From NCBI RefSeq assembly GCF_002242805.1, contig NZ_MCGQ01000027.1, positions 62,001 to 126,000 of the forward strand: DNA of 64,000 bases. Direction: 5' to 3'. A model generated the notes under the pieces. That model did not search any database, was not told where the DNA came from, and worked only from the letters and a program-made list of their open reading frames with translations. Of this stretch, positions 40,991 through 50,351 are shown piece by piece (position 1 is the first letter of the stretch; each line of letters begins with the position of its first letter). The DNA comes from Streptomyces diastatochromogenes (GTDB lineage: Bacteria > Actinomycetota > Actinomycetes > Streptomycetales > Streptomycetaceae). Made by a program: the position numbers and the translations under genes.

Positions 40991-42451
40991 ATGTCCGTGA
41001 CCACCTCCGAGCTGCCGGAGGAGAGAGCGTCGTCCGACACGGCCACGCTCCGCTCCGGTTCCCTCGGCACCGCCGACATCGCCTTCTTCGTCGTCTCCGC
41101 CGCCGCACCGCTGACCGTCATGGCCGGCGTCGCTCCCCTCGCGATCCTGCTCGGTGGCATCGGCGCGCCCGTCGGCTATCTCCTCGCCGGCCTGACCCTC
41201 GCGGTCTTCGCCGTCGGCTTCACCACCATGAGCCGCCACATCACCAGCGGCGGTGCCTTCTACGCCTTCATCACCCGCGGCCTCGGCCGCCCGGTCGGCA
41301 TCGGTGCCGCCCTGCTGGCCCTGATCGGCTACAACGGCATGGAGATCGGCGTCTACGGCCTCCTCGCCTCCACCACCCGGGACACCCTGCACTCCCTCTT
41401 CGGCACCGACGTCCCCTGGCTGCCGATCTCCCTGGCCGGGCTGGTGCTGATCGGCTACGGCGGCTTCCGTTCGATCGACTTCGGCGCCAAGCTGCTCGGC
41501 GTCCTGCTCGTCGCCGAGACCGGGATACTCGTCCTGCTCGCGGGCGGGGTCCTGGTCAAGGGCGGCGCCCACGGCCTGTCCCTGGGATCCCTGGCCCCGG
41601 CGCACGTGTTCGTCCCCGGCACCGCCGCGGTCCTCGCCTTCGCCTTCGCCGCGTTCACCGGCTTCGAGTCGACCGTCATCTACCGCCGCGAGGCCCGCGA
41701 CCCCGAGCGCACGGTCCCGCGCGCCACCTACCTGGCCGTCGGATTCCTCGGCCTGTTCTACGCGTTCATCGTCTGGGTGGCCGTCCAGGCCTTCGGCGAC
41801 GACCAGGTCGTCCGGGCGGCCGGCAAGGACCCGGCCGGGCTGTTCTTCACCGCCATCACCACGTACGTCGGCGGCTGGGCGGCCGACCTGATGCACGTCT
41901 TCATCATCACCAGTGTCATCGCCTCCCTCCTCGCCTTCCACAACGCCATCAACCGCTACGCCCTCGCCCTGGCGGAAGAGGGCGTACTGCCCCGCCGGCT
42001 CGGCCGGATCCACCCGCGCCACCGCTCGCCCCACGTCGCGGGCATCGCCCAGACGGTCCTCGGCGCGGTCGTGGTCCTCGCGTTCTGGGCCGCGCAGGCC
42101 GACCCGTACCAGCAGCTGCTGCTGTGGGTGAACACCCCGGGAATGATCGGCCTGTTGCTGCTGCAGCTGCTCGCCGCGATCGCCGTGCCCTGCTACTTCC
42201 GGCGCGTCAGCCACCAGGAGGGCAGTCTGCGCACGCTGGTGGCCCCCGTCGTCGCCGCCGTCCTGCTGGCGACCGCGATCGTGCTGGTGGTGGGTCACAT
42301 CGACCTGTTCACCGGCGCGTCCCCGGCCGTGAACACCCTGCTCGTCATCGTCTCCCCCGTCGTCTTCGCCCTCGGACTGCCGCTGGCGTGGTGGCTGCGC
42401 CGCAGACGCCCCGAGGTGTACGCCGCCTTCGCCACCGAACCTGCCGAATGA
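40991..42451 (+). CDS. APC-family amino acid/amine permease
   Basis: A 486-residue membrane protein with about 12 spans. SLGTADIAFFVVSAAAPLTV and the following GGIGAPVGYLLAGL form the typical first two spans; AFTGFESTVIYRREARDPER is the conserved APC loop after span 6. Likely imports an amino acid or amine. The amidohydrolase gene begins 26 bp downstream, and the TetR gene is divergent, so uptake and breakdown of an amide-containing substrate under TetR control is a reasonable inference. ATG 40991 has GAAGGG about 9 nt upstream. Confidence 0.85.
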   Translation: MSVTTSELPEERASSDTATLRSGSLGTADIAFFVVSAAAPLTVMAGVAPLAILLGGIGAPVGYLLAGLTLAVFAVGFTTMSRHITSGGAFYAFITRGLGRPVGIGAALLALIGYNGMEIGVYGLLASTTRDTLHSLFGTDVPWLPISLAGLVLIGYGGFRSIDFGAKLLGVLLVAETGILVLLAGGVLVKGGAHGLSLGSLAPAHVFVPGTAAVLAFAFAAFTGFESTVIYRREARDPERTVPRATYLAVGFLGLFYAFIVWVAVQAFGDDQVVRAAGKDPAGLFFTAITTYVGGWAADLMHVFIITSVIASLLAFHNAINRYALALAEEGVLPRRLGRIHPRHRSPHVAGIAQTVLGAVVVLAFWAAQADPYQQLLLWVNTPGMIGLLLLQLLAAIAVPCYFRRVSHQEGSLRTLVAPVVAAVLLATAIVLVVGHIDLFTGASPAVNTLLVIVSPVVFALGLPLAWWLRRRRPEVYAAFATEPAE

Positions 42452-42477
42452 CCCTTTCCCGCACAGGAGTCGCCCCC

Positions 42478-44049
42478 ATGCCCGCAGCCGACCTCATCCT
42501 CACCGGCGCCCAGGTCCGCACCCTCGACCCCGCCCGGCCCACCGCCTCGGCCGTCGCCGTGCACGACGGGACGATCACCGCGGTCGGGGAGGCGGCGGAC
42601 GTACGCGACTGGCGCGGCCCCGGTACCGAGGTCGTGGATATGGGCGGCGCACACCTCGTGCCGGGCCTGGTCGACGCGCACAGCCATCCGGTGTGGGGGC
42701 TGGACATGGCGACGGGCACGGACCTGTCGGCCGTGACGGACCTGGCCGGGCTGCGCGCGGCGCTGGCCGGGGCAGAGCGGGCGGCAGGCTGGGTCGTCGG
42801 CTTCGGCCTGGACCACAACGCCTTCGAGGGCCGGCCCGTCCACCACGACCTCGTGGCGGACGTCCTCGGTGACACGCCGGCCTTCCTGCGCCTGTACGAC
42901 GGCCACTCCGCGCTCGTCAACGGCGCGGCCCTGGCGGCCGCCGGGGTGACGGGGCCGCGCTCCTTCGCCCAGCGTGCGGAGGTGGTGTGCGACGCCGAGG
43001 GCCGGCCCACCGGTCACCTCGTCGAGCATGCCGCGATGGACCTCGTGGTGGACGTCCTACCGCGGCCGTCGTACGCCGAGCGGCGCACCCGGCTGCTGGA
43101 GCTGCTGTCGGCCATGGCCGCCACGGGGCTGACCGGCGCCCATGTGATGGACGGCGGCGACCTGGACCTGGTGGCGGCGGTGGCGCGGGAGACCGTGCTT
43201 CCCGTGCGGCTGCGGTTCGCGCCCTGGTGCATGCCCGGCGCGGACGACGACGCCCTGCGCGAACTGATCGAGCTGCAGGGCAGAGGCGGCCGGCACTGGC
43301 TGGTCGGCGGGGTCAAGTTCTTCATGGACGGCACCGTCGAGGGCGGTACGGCCTGGCTGGAGCACGCCGACTGCCACGGCCAGGGCACGGACGCGTTCTG
43401 GCCGGATCCGCAGGCGTACGCCACCGCCGTACGCACCCTGCACGCGGCGGGCGTGCGGACGGCCACGCACGCCATCGGGGACGCGGCCGTGCGCCACGTG
43501 CTGGACACCGTCGCCTCCCTCGGGCCCGGCGGGCGCGGGGTGCACCGGATCGAGCACATCGAGACCGCACCCGACGAACTCCTCTCCCGTTTCGTGGAGT
43601 TGGGCGTCGCGGCTTCGCTGCAGCCGCCGCACACCGGCTACACCCGGGACGACGGCACCGACGAGTGGTCGCGCCGTCTGGGCGCCGACCGGGCCGCCCG
43701 CGCCTGGCGGCTGCGGGACCTGCGCGAGGCCGGGGCCACGGTCGCGCTCGGCTCGGACTGGCCCATCGCGCACTACGACGTACGGGCCGTACTGGCGACG
43801 GCCCACCGCCCCAAGGGTGCCGCGACGCGGCGGCCGGGGCTCACGCCGTTGCAGGCGCTGGAGGGCTGCACCAGCCACGCGGCCGCCGCAGCCTGCGAGT
43901 CCGGCGTGGCCGGCCGTATCGCACCCGGCCACCGCGCCGACCTGACCGCCCTGTCCGTGGACCCCGTGCTCGCGCCCGGCGACGAACTGGTCGACGCACC
44001 GGTCGTGGTGACGGTGACGGGCGGCCGTGTGGTGCACCGGGGCGGGTGA
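42478..44049 (+). CDS. Metal-dependent amidohydrolase (YtcJ-like)
   Basis: A 523-residue amidohydrolase-superfamily enzyme. GLVDAHSHPVWGLDMATG carries the N-terminal HxH metal site; VKFFMDGTVEGGTAWL, ATHAIGDAAV, HRIEHIETA and LGSDWPIA are the later metal and catalytic blocks of the YtcJ-like group. Substrate unknown, probably an amide or formamide imported by the preceding permease. ATG 42478 with AGGAG 8 nt upstream is preferred to ATG 42448, which overlaps the permease stop. Confidence 0.83.
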   Translation: MPAADLILTGAQVRTLDPARPTASAVAVHDGTITAVGEAADVRDWRGPGTEVVDMGGAHLVPGLVDAHSHPVWGLDMATGTDLSAVTDLAGLRAALAGAERAAGWVVGFGLDHNAFEGRPVHHDLVADVLGDTPAFLRLYDGHSALVNGAALAAAGVTGPRSFAQRAEVVCDAEGRPTGHLVEHAAMDLVVDVLPRPSYAERRTRLLELLSAMAATGLTGAHVMDGGDLDLVAAVARETVLPVRLRFAPWCMPGADDDALRELIELQGRGGRHWLVGGVKFFMDGTVEGGTAWLEHADCHGQGTDAFWPDPQAYATAVRTLHAAGVRTATHAIGDAAVRHVLDTVASLGPGGRGVHRIEHIETAPDELLSRFVELGVAASLQPPHTGYTRDDGTDEWSRRLGADRAARAWRLRDLREAGATVALGSDWPIAHYDVRAVLATAHRPKGAATRRPGLTPLQALEGCTSHAAAAACESGVAGRIAPGHRADLTALSVDPVLAPGDELVDAPVVVTVTGGRVVHRGG

Positions 44050-44143
44050 CGGGGCACCCCGTCAGCGGTACGTCAGGCCCGGGTCAGCGGCTCCTGTCAC
44101 TCTTTTCATGTGAACGGCACGGGAAACCGGAAGCCGGGAACAG

Positions 44144-44238
<95 letters not shown>

Positions 44239-44276
44239 TCGGTGCGCAGGAGGACCGGGAACGGGGCCGGGCGGGC

Positions 44277-44618
44277 TCACCACACGTCGATGCGGCGCCC
44301 CGTGAACACGGTGGGCCCGATGCGTACCCACAGGTCGCGCTCTCCTCCGGCCCACGGCGTGCTGTAGGCGTGTTCGGCCAGGTGGCGTGCCTCGTCGGGG
44401 TCGGTCACCGCGCGGCGGTGCCGTGGACCAGGAGGCTCCACCCCTGGCTCAACCAGGTGGGCGACGTACTCCTCGGCCACGCCTGCGCGAAACGCCACCT
44501 GCTCCCGGGTGAGACCCAGCTCCGTGCGGTGCCACTCGATGCGGCGTCCCAGGTCGCCCTGCGTGACTGTCGCCACCGGAGCCTGCGTGTGGTGCTGCGG
44601 GGTCGTCCGTTCGGTCAT
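44277..44618 (-). pseudogene. XRE regulator/flavin-reductase-like gene reduced by internal deletion
   Basis: A 113-residue frame starts with a helix-turn-helix (GDLGRRIEWHRTELGLTREQ then VAFRAGVAEEYVAHL) and ends with VTDPDEARHLAEHAYSTPWA and WVRIGPTVFTGRRI. In streptomycete relatives the helix-turn-helix is joined to a pyridoxamine-oxidase-like domain of about 130 residues that ends this way. Here that middle is gone, and just before the tail another frame still reads QGWSLLVHGTAAR. The gene is thus a deletion product kept open by a frameshift. ATG 44618 has GAGGAG upstream. Confidence 0.6.
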
Positions 44619-44782
44619 GGCCACCCACTCCTCGCCCGGGCCGGACCGCCCGGCACCAGCGTGTTCCGTCGATCTCACCGTCGCACACGCCCGGGTCCGC
44701 CCCATGGGCCGCTCGACCCCTCCCCGTGCCGTTCGGCACCCGCCGAGCGGCCGTGCGGCTCGACTCGGGAGAGACTGGGGAC

Positions 44783-45586
44783 ATGGCCGACAAGACGGTG
44801 GATCAGCTGCCCCGCAGGACGTACGAGAAGGAACTGCTGCGTCTGCAGACGGAGTTGGTGAAGCTGCAGGAGTGGGTGCGGGCCGAGGGCGCCCGGCTGG
44901 TCGTCGTCTTCGAGGGGCGGGACGCGGCCGGCAAGGGCGGCACCATCCAGCGGGTCACCCAGTACCTCAACCCCCGCCTCGCCCGGATCGTGGCGCTGCC
45001 GAAGCCCACCGGCCGCGAGCGCACCCAGTGGTACTTCCAGCGGTACGTCGAGCATCTGCCGGCGGCGGGGGAGATCGTGCTCTTCGACCGGTCCTGGTAC
45101 AACCGGGCCGGCGTGGAGCACGTCATGGGCTTCTGCACCCAGGAGGAGTACCAGCGGTTCCTGCGCCAGTGCCCGATCTTCGAGCGGATGCTGGTGGAGG
45201 ACGGGATCGTGCTGCGCAAGTACTGGTTCTCGGTGAGCGACGCGGTGCAGCAGGAGCGGTTCCGGCGCCGGCTGGAGGATCCGCTGCGACGCTGGAAACT
45301 GTCGCCGATGGACCTGGAGTCGATCATTCACTGGGAGGCGTACTCCCGGGCCAAGGACACGATGCTCGTGCACACCGACATCCCGGAGGCTCCCTGGTAC
45401 GTCGTCGAGAGCGACGACAAGCGCCGCGCCCGGCTGAACATGATCGCCCATCTGCTGGCGTCCGTGCCCTACCAGAACGTGCCGCCGCCGGTGCTGGAGC
45501 TGCCCGAGCCACCACCGTCGACCGGGTACGAGCGCCCGCCGCGCGATCTGCAGACCTACGTCCCCGATCACTCGGCGACTCTCTGA
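44783..45586 (+). CDS. ppk2: Polyphosphate kinase 2 (PPK2)
   Basis: A 267-residue cytoplasmic kinase that uses polyphosphate to phosphorylate nucleotides. Walker A VFEGRDAAGKGGTIQR (about residues 41-56), Walker B LFDRSWYNRAGVEHVMGF and the lid region with RRLEDPLRRWKLSPMDLES match PPK2. Length fits a one-domain class I/III enzyme. ATG 44783 is preferred; the frame is open to 44726 without a ribosome site. A small GAACCC/GGGTTC hairpin (45585-45600) follows at the stop. Confidence 0.9.
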   Translation: MADKTVDQLPRRTYEKELLRLQTELVKLQEWVRAEGARLVVVFEGRDAAGKGGTIQRVTQYLNPRLARIVALPKPTGRERTQWYFQRYVEHLPAAGEIVLFDRSWYNRAGVEHVMGFCTQEEYQRFLRQCPIFERMLVEDGIVLRKYWFSVSDAVQQERFRRRLEDPLRRWKLSPMDLESIIHWEAYSRAKDTMLVHTDIPEAPWYVVESDDKRRARLNMIAHLLASVPYQNVPPPVLELPEPPPSTGYERPPRDLQTYVPDHSATL

Positions 45587-45649
45587 ACCCACGCGGGTTC
45601 CGCATCCTGCCCACTCCGCCGGCATGGGCCGGGCCGTGCGCCGACCACC

Positions 45650-46402
45650 ATGGGTACCGGGCAGACTGTGCAGGTGAACGACTTCTGCCCAGTCCTGCGC
45701 GACCCTGCTCCGCAGTGGTACGGACGCCTGCACGTCCGTACCGCCGACCTCTCTCCGGCCGCGTGGCTCACCGACCCCACCCCGGGGTACGCCGCCATGG
45801 GAACGGTGGCGGGGGTCGCCGCGCCCGGCTTCGCGGCCTACGCGAGGATTCTGCATCCGGCGTCCCTGGACGAGCGGCCGGTGCGCTGGTCGACGGTGGC
45901 CGCCGCGCACGGCACCCGGGTGACCCCGACCGTGCGCTGGCACGAGGTCATCGGGGAGGACCAGGACTACCTCAACCGCTCCGACCACGGGCTGTCCGGT
46001 GTGTGGGACGAGCATCCGGGCGAGGGACCGACCCCGCCCGAGGTCGCCCGGGCCCTGATCCCTGTGCTGGGCCGGCACACCCGGACCCCGGAGCACTGCT
46101 GGTTCGGTCTGTGGTGCGGGTACGGCCGGTGGGCGTTCGACGGGATCCCCACGTTCGCGACGCCCGGCCGGGACGAGGTGCTGCTCGCCGGGCCCCTGGC
46201 CGATGCCGTCTCCCCGACGGCCCTGGACGAGTTCGCCGAGCTGCCCGACCTGTGGTGGCCCGAGGACCGCGCCTGGATCGTGGGCGGTGACGTGGACCTG
46301 GTCAGCACATACGTCGGCGGATCCCCCGAGCTGATCGCCGAGTTGCTGTCCGACCCGGAGCTGGAGGCCCGTCCCGTGGGCGCGGGCGACCCGGTCGGCT
46401 GA
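45650..46402 (+). CDS. Conserved streptomycete protein of unknown function
   Basis: A 250-residue soluble protein with many Trp and acidic residues (HCWFGLWCGYGRWAFDG, LPDLWWPEDRAWIVGGDVDL, YVGGSPELIAELL). It resembles uncharacterised Streptomyces proteins of similar length but I know no function. Start uncertain: ATG 45650 or GTG 45674; neither has a strong ribosome site. Confidence 0.65.
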   Translation: MGTGQTVQVNDFCPVLRDPAPQWYGRLHVRTADLSPAAWLTDPTPGYAAMGTVAGVAAPGFAAYARILHPASLDERPVRWSTVAAAHGTRVTPTVRWHEVIGEDQDYLNRSDHGLSGVWDEHPGEGPTPPEVARALIPVLGRHTRTPEHCWFGLWCGYGRWAFDGIPTFATPGRDEVLLAGPLADAVSPTALDEFAELPDLWWPEDRAWIVGGDVDLVSTYVGGSPELIAELLSDPELEARPVGAGDPVG

Positions 46403-46423
46403 GCATCGCGTCGCCGCCGTCGG

Positions 46424-46435
46424 CGAAATATTTCG
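46424..46435. promoter_or_regulatory. CGAAATATTTCG palindrome, xylan-type operator
   Basis: A perfect 12-bp palindrome about 40 bp before the promoter of the GH10-GH62 gene. CGAAA...TTTCG palindromes are characteristic of xylanase promoters in Streptomyces, where a LacI-type repressor such as BxlR acts. The assignment is by similarity. Confidence 0.55.
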
Positions 46436-46463
46436 ACGCCAACACCGAATGATGCGAGGGGTA

Positions 46464-46491
46464 TTGACGCCACTGACACCCCTCCTATCAT
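46464..46491 (+). promoter_or_regulatory. Promoter of the GH10-GH62 gene
   Basis: TTGACG (46464-46469) and TATCAT (46486-46491) are separated by 16 bp, a good housekeeping-type promoter about 120 bp before the start codon. Confidence 0.5.
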
Positions 46492-46610
46492 CCAGAGCGT
46501 CCGGGGCTACGGTCACCGTTCGAATCTCTGGACATCGCGGAATCGAGCGCTGAAGCATGTCATGCCCCCGTCATGCACCCGCAGCATCATTCGACCGTAC
46601 GAGGAGAACC

Positions 46611-48608
46611 ATGAAGTCCCCCACCGGGCCCGGCCGACGCCGGGCCTCCCTCTTAGGCCTGCTGGTCGCCGGCGCGCTCGTGGCGACCGGGACGGCCGGC
46701 GCCGTACCCACGGCCGTGAAGGCGAGCACGCTCGGCGCTCAAGCCGCCCAGTCGGGGCGGTACTTCGGGACCGCCGTGGCCGCCGGAAAGCTCGGCGACG
46801 GAACGTACTCGACGATCCTGGACCGCGAGTTCACCATGGTCACGCCCGAGAACGAGATGAAGTGGGACACCACCGAACGGTCCCGCGGCTCGTTCAATTT
46901 CGCTCCCGCCGACCAGATCGTGAGCCACGCCACCGCGCACGGACAGCGTGTGCGCGGCCACACACTGGTCTGGCACTCCCAACTGCCCAGCTGGGTCAGC
47001 GGCATCACGGACGCGAACACTCTGCGCACCGTGATGAACAACCACATCACCACCGTGATGAACCACTTCAAGGGCAAGGTCTACGCCTGGGACGTGGTCA
47101 ACGAGGCCTTCGCCGACGGCGGCAGCGGGCAGCACCGCAGCTCGGTCTTCCAGAACGTGCTCGGGGACGGCTTCATCGAGCAGGCGTTCCGCACCGCCCG
47201 GTCGGCCGACCCGTCGGCCAAGCTCTGCTACAACGACTACAACATCGAGAACTGGACGGACGCCAAGACCCAGGGCGTCTACCGCATGGTCCGTGACTTC
47301 AGGTCCCGGGGCGTGCCCATCGACTGCGTAGGCTTCCAGAGCCACTTCGGCAGCTCCGGTCCGCCTTCGAGCTTCCAGACCACGCTGGCGAACTTCGCCG
47401 CGCTCGGTGTGGACGTGCAGATCACCGAGCTGGACATCGCGCAGGCGTCCCCGACGGCGTACGCGAACGCCGTCAAGGCCTGCAGGAACGTCCCCCACTG
47501 CACCGGCATCACGGTCTGGGGCATCAGGGACAGCGACTCCTGGCGCAGCGGCGAGAACCCGCTGCTCTTCGACGGCTCGGGCAACAAGAAGGCCGCGTAC
47601 GGCTCGGTGCTGTCCGCCCTCGGCGGCACGGCCGCGGCCACGGCACCCGCCGCGCTGCCCTCCGGTTTCGGCTGGAGTTCCAGCGGCCCGCTGATCTCCC
47701 CGAAGCCGGACTCCACCCACACCATCGCCGGCATCAAGGACCCGTCCGTCGTCCACTACAAGGGGAAGTGGCACGTGTTCGCCAGTGTCGCCAGTTCCTC
47801 CGGGTACAACCTGGTGTACCTGAGCTTCGGCGACTGGTCCCAGGCCGGCTCGGCCACCCACCACTACCTGGACCGCTCGGCGATCGGCAGCGGCTACCGG
47901 GCCGCGCCCCAGGTCTTCTACTACGCGCCGCAGAAGCTGTGGTACCTCGTCTACCAGACCGGGAACGCGTCGTACTCCACCAACCCGGACATCAGCAACC
48001 CCGACGGGTGGAGCGCACCGCGCACCTTCTACGCGTCCATGCCGGACGTCATCAAGCAGAACATCGGCAACGGCTACTGGGTCGACATGTGGGTGATCTG
48101 CGACAACAGCAACTGCTATCTGTTCTCGTCGGACGACAACGGGCACCTGTACCGCTCGCGGACCGGCGTCGCCCAGTTCCCGAACGGCTTCACCGACACC
48201 GTCATCGCCGCCCAGGACTCCCACAGGTACGCGCTGTTCGAGGCGAGCAACGTGTACAAGGTGCAGGGCAGTAACCAGTACCTGCTGCTCGTCGAGGCCA
48301 TCGGCTCCGACGGGCGCCGCTACTTCCGTTCCTGGACCTCCGCCGGCCTCGCCGGTGCCTGGACGCCGCTGGCCGCGTCCGAGAGCAATCCGTTCGCCCG
48401 GGCGAGCAACGTCACCTTCCCGTCGGGCGCCTGGACCAGGGACATCAGCCACGGCGAGATGATCCGCGCCGGGTACGACCAGACGCTCACCGTCCCGGCC
48501 TGCAGACTCCAGTACCTCTACCAGGGGTTGGACCCGAACGCGACCGGCGACTACAACACCCTGCCATGGCGGCTGGGCCTGCTCACCCAGACCGACTCGA
48601 CCTGCTGA
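46611..48608 (+). CDS. Bifunctional secreted xylanase (GH10) - arabinofuranosidase (GH62)
   Basis: A 665-residue exported protein. Signal peptide about 1-33. GH10 domain (about 40-345) with DVVNEAF (acid/base Glu) and QITELDIAQ (nucleophile Glu), and the substrate block RGHTLVWHSQLP. A short Ala/Pro linker leads into a GH62 domain (about 360-665): IAGIKDPSVVHYKGKWHVFA, APQVFYYAPQKLWYLVYQ, WVDMWVICDNSNCYLFSSDD, HGEMIRAGYDQTL. It cleaves the xylan backbone and removes arabinose side chains. No carbohydrate-binding module is present. ATG 46611 follows AGGAG; a xylan-type operator lies upstream. Confidence 0.93.
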   Translation: MKSPTGPGRRRASLLGLLVAGALVATGTAGAVPTAVKASTLGAQAAQSGRYFGTAVAAGKLGDGTYSTILDREFTMVTPENEMKWDTTERSRGSFNFAPADQIVSHATAHGQRVRGHTLVWHSQLPSWVSGITDANTLRTVMNNHITTVMNHFKGKVYAWDVVNEAFADGGSGQHRSSVFQNVLGDGFIEQAFRTARSADPSAKLCYNDYNIENWTDAKTQGVYRMVRDFRSRGVPIDCVGFQSHFGSSGPPSSFQTTLANFAALGVDVQITELDIAQASPTAYANAVKACRNVPHCTGITVWGIRDSDSWRSGENPLLFDGSGNKKAAYGSVLSALGGTAAATAPAALPSGFGWSSSGPLISPKPDSTHTIAGIKDPSVVHYKGKWHVFASVASSSGYNLVYLSFGDWSQAGSATHHYLDRSAIGSGYRAAPQVFYYAPQKLWYLVYQTGNASYSTNPDISNPDGWSAPRTFYASMPDVIKQNIGNGYWVDMWVICDNSNCYLFSSDDNGHLYRSRTGVAQFPNGFTDTVIAAQDSHRYALFEASNVYKVQGSNQYLLLVEAIGSDGRRYFRSWTSAGLAGAWTPLAASESNPFARASNVTFPSGAWTRDISHGEMIRAGYDQTLTVPACRLQYLYQGLDPNATGDYNTLPWRLGLLTQTDSTC

Positions 48609-48616
48609 ACGCGAGT

Positions 48617-48650
48617 GCCGGCCCCGCGCGGGTGCGTGCGCGGGGCCGGC
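48617..48650. terminator. 13-bp perfect hairpin between convergent glycan genes
   Basis: GCCGGCCCCGCGC (48617-48629) pairs with GCGCGGGGCCGGC (48638-48650) around an 8-nt loop, in the 53-bp gap between the xylanase and pectate lyase stop codons. Serves both genes. Confidence 0.85.
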
Positions 48651-48661
48651 TCACGCGTCGG

Positions 48662-50230
48662 CTAGGGCGTGACGACGCTGCCGCCGAACGTCACCACGAG
48701 GTGGCCGTCCGAGGCGAAGGACCAGCCCAGGGCACCGGAGTAGGAGGCGCACCGGGAGCCGTTCGTGCCGGTCCAGAACTGGTTGGAGCTGTCGGCGTCA
48801 CCGACGGTCTTGTCGTTGGAGCCGCTGACGGCGAAGCGGCACGAGGTGTTGGTCCGGAACACCGACGTCCCCGCGTCGAACGAGAAGTTGCGCTCGGCGT
48901 TGTCGACGCTGACGTTGTTCGAGATCGCCATCGTGCCGGGGTTGCTGTTGTAGGTGAACCCGTGATGGCCGTTCTTGTAGGCGATGCTGTGCCGGACGAC
49001 GTGGTTGACCGCGATGTCGTCGCCGCCGAGCTTGTAGCCGTTGCGGTCGCCGTTCTTGTTCTGGGTGCCGTCGCTGAGGGTGCCGTTGCCGTACGAGAGG
49101 GAGTTCTCGATGGTCACCGGGCCGATGGCGCCCGTGTCGGTCTTGGTGTAGAGGTCCCAGCCGTCGTCGATGTTGTGGTGGGAGACGTCGTACCGGAAGA
49201 CGTTCCCGGTGCCGGTGGTCAGCTTCGCGGCGAAGCCGTCGGCGTCCTCGCCGTCGGAGTCGGCGTTGTCGTGCGACTCGGAGCTGACGATCAGGTTGTT
49301 GGACGGCCACTGGCTGCTCGGGGTGCTGGAGGCGATCCGGCCGAGCTGCAGTCCCGTGTCGCGGTTGTACGCCGTCACCGTGCGCTCGACGACGTTGTTG
49401 CTGCCGCCGACGTAGATCCCGTTGTCACCGGCGTGCTGGACGGTGAGCCCGTACAGGTGCCAGTAGGAGGCGTTCAGCTGGATCCCACGGTTCGACGAAC
49501 TCTCGCTCTGCGCCGAGAAGTTCAGCACCGGGGTCTCGCCGGGGTAGGCGGACAGCGTGGTGCGGGCGCTGGAGGTGCCGTCACTGCCGGCCGGGATGGT
49601 GACCGTCGACGAGTAGTTGTACGTACCGCCGCGCAGGTAGATCGTGCCGCCGGAGGTGATGTGGCTGATCGCCGAGGTGAGCGTCGTCGGGGCGGACTCC
49701 GTGCCGGCCGCGCCGTCGGTACCGCTCGGCGACACGTACAGCACGGTGCCCGTCGCCGCCGCGGAGACGTCGGCGTCCACGTAGTCGATGTTGGGCAGGC
49801 CGGCGGAGGAGGTCGGGTTGAACCGGATGGTGTTGCTGCCCGCGCCGACCGGCACGGTGAGCGTCTTGGTCACCCAGGTCCCCCAGGCGCCGGTGGCCTC
49901 GAACGACGCCGAACCGGCCGCCGAGCCGTTCACCGTGACGTCGGCCGGCCGCGCGGCGGTGGTTCCGTTGGCGAAACGGACCTGCAGGGTCGCGGTGCCC
50001 GCACTGACGGCGTTCACGGTGAACTGGGCGTAGGCGCCGCTCGCGTTGGTGCCGTTGCAGAATCCGCTGCCGGAGTAGCCGGTCCAGTCGGAGTCGATGG
50101 TGCCGGTGCAGACCGAGGGGGAACTCTCGGCCTCGTAGCGGGTGGTCGCGGCCTGTGCCGTGGTGCCGGACAGCGCGACGAGCGTGCCGGCGATCAGGCT
50201 GGCGCACGCGATGGCTGGTCTGAGGTGCAT
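48662..50230 (-). CDS. Secreted pectate lyase-like protein (PL9-type beta-helix with N-terminal CBM)
   Basis: A 522-residue exported protein: signal peptide (about 1-27), a CBM35/CBM6-like beta-sandwich (about 28-160; YEAESS...CTGTIDSDWTGYSGSGFCNG, ANGTTAARPADVTVNG), then a right-handed parallel beta-helix (about 165-522). DADGFAAKLTTGTGNVFRYD, VSHHNIDDGWDLYTKTDTG and NGDRNGYKLGGDDIAVNHVV are the Ca/catalytic regions of family PL9 pectate lyases. Expected to depolymerise pectin outside the cell. ATG 50230 follows GGAG; a palindromic operator lies 120 bp upstream. Confidence 0.85.
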   Translation of the reverse strand: MHLRPAIACASLIAGTLVALSGTTAQAATTRYEAESSPSVCTGTIDSDWTGYSGSGFCNGTNASGAYAQFTVNAVSAGTATLQVRFANGTTAARPADVTVNGSAAGSASFEATGAWGTWVTKTLTVPVGAGSNTIRFNPTSSAGLPNIDYVDADVSAAATGTVLYVSPSGTDGAAGTESAPTTLTSAISHITSGGTIYLRGGTYNYSSTVTIPAGSDGTSSARTTLSAYPGETPVLNFSAQSESSSNRGIQLNASYWHLYGLTVQHAGDNGIYVGGSNNVVERTVTAYNRDTGLQLGRIASSTPSSQWPSNNLIVSSESHDNADSDGEDADGFAAKLTTGTGNVFRYDVSHHNIDDGWDLYTKTDTGAIGPVTIENSLSYGNGTLSDGTQNKNGDRNGYKLGGDDIAVNHVVRHSIAYKNGHHGFTYNSNPGTMAISNNVSVDNAERNFSFDAGTSVFRTNTSCRFAVSGSNDKTVGDADSSNQFWTGTNGSRCASYSGALGWSFASDGHLVVTFGGSVVTP

Positions 50231-50351
50231 CGGCTTGTCTCCAGGGGTCGGTTCGGCTGGGCGGGTGCGGTGCCGGGGTGCCGTGGTGCGACGATGCTGT
50301 GGTTCGAGAGCGTGAACTGCACTGCCGGATGCTTGCGGGAAACCGGCAGTG

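Noticed and set aside
40769..42298. Upstream extension of the TetR frame
   Set aside because: It is antisense to the permease gene; the TetR protein begins at MGRPRTPLL.
46557..46610. Earlier start for the xylanase gene
   Set aside because: ATG 46611 has a proper AGGAG site and begins a normal signal peptide; the earlier codons overlap the leader.
46653..48452. 600-codon open frame opposite the GH10-GH62 gene
   Set aside because: Repetitive Val/Gly/Arg composition and no start signal; shadow of a clear enzyme gene.
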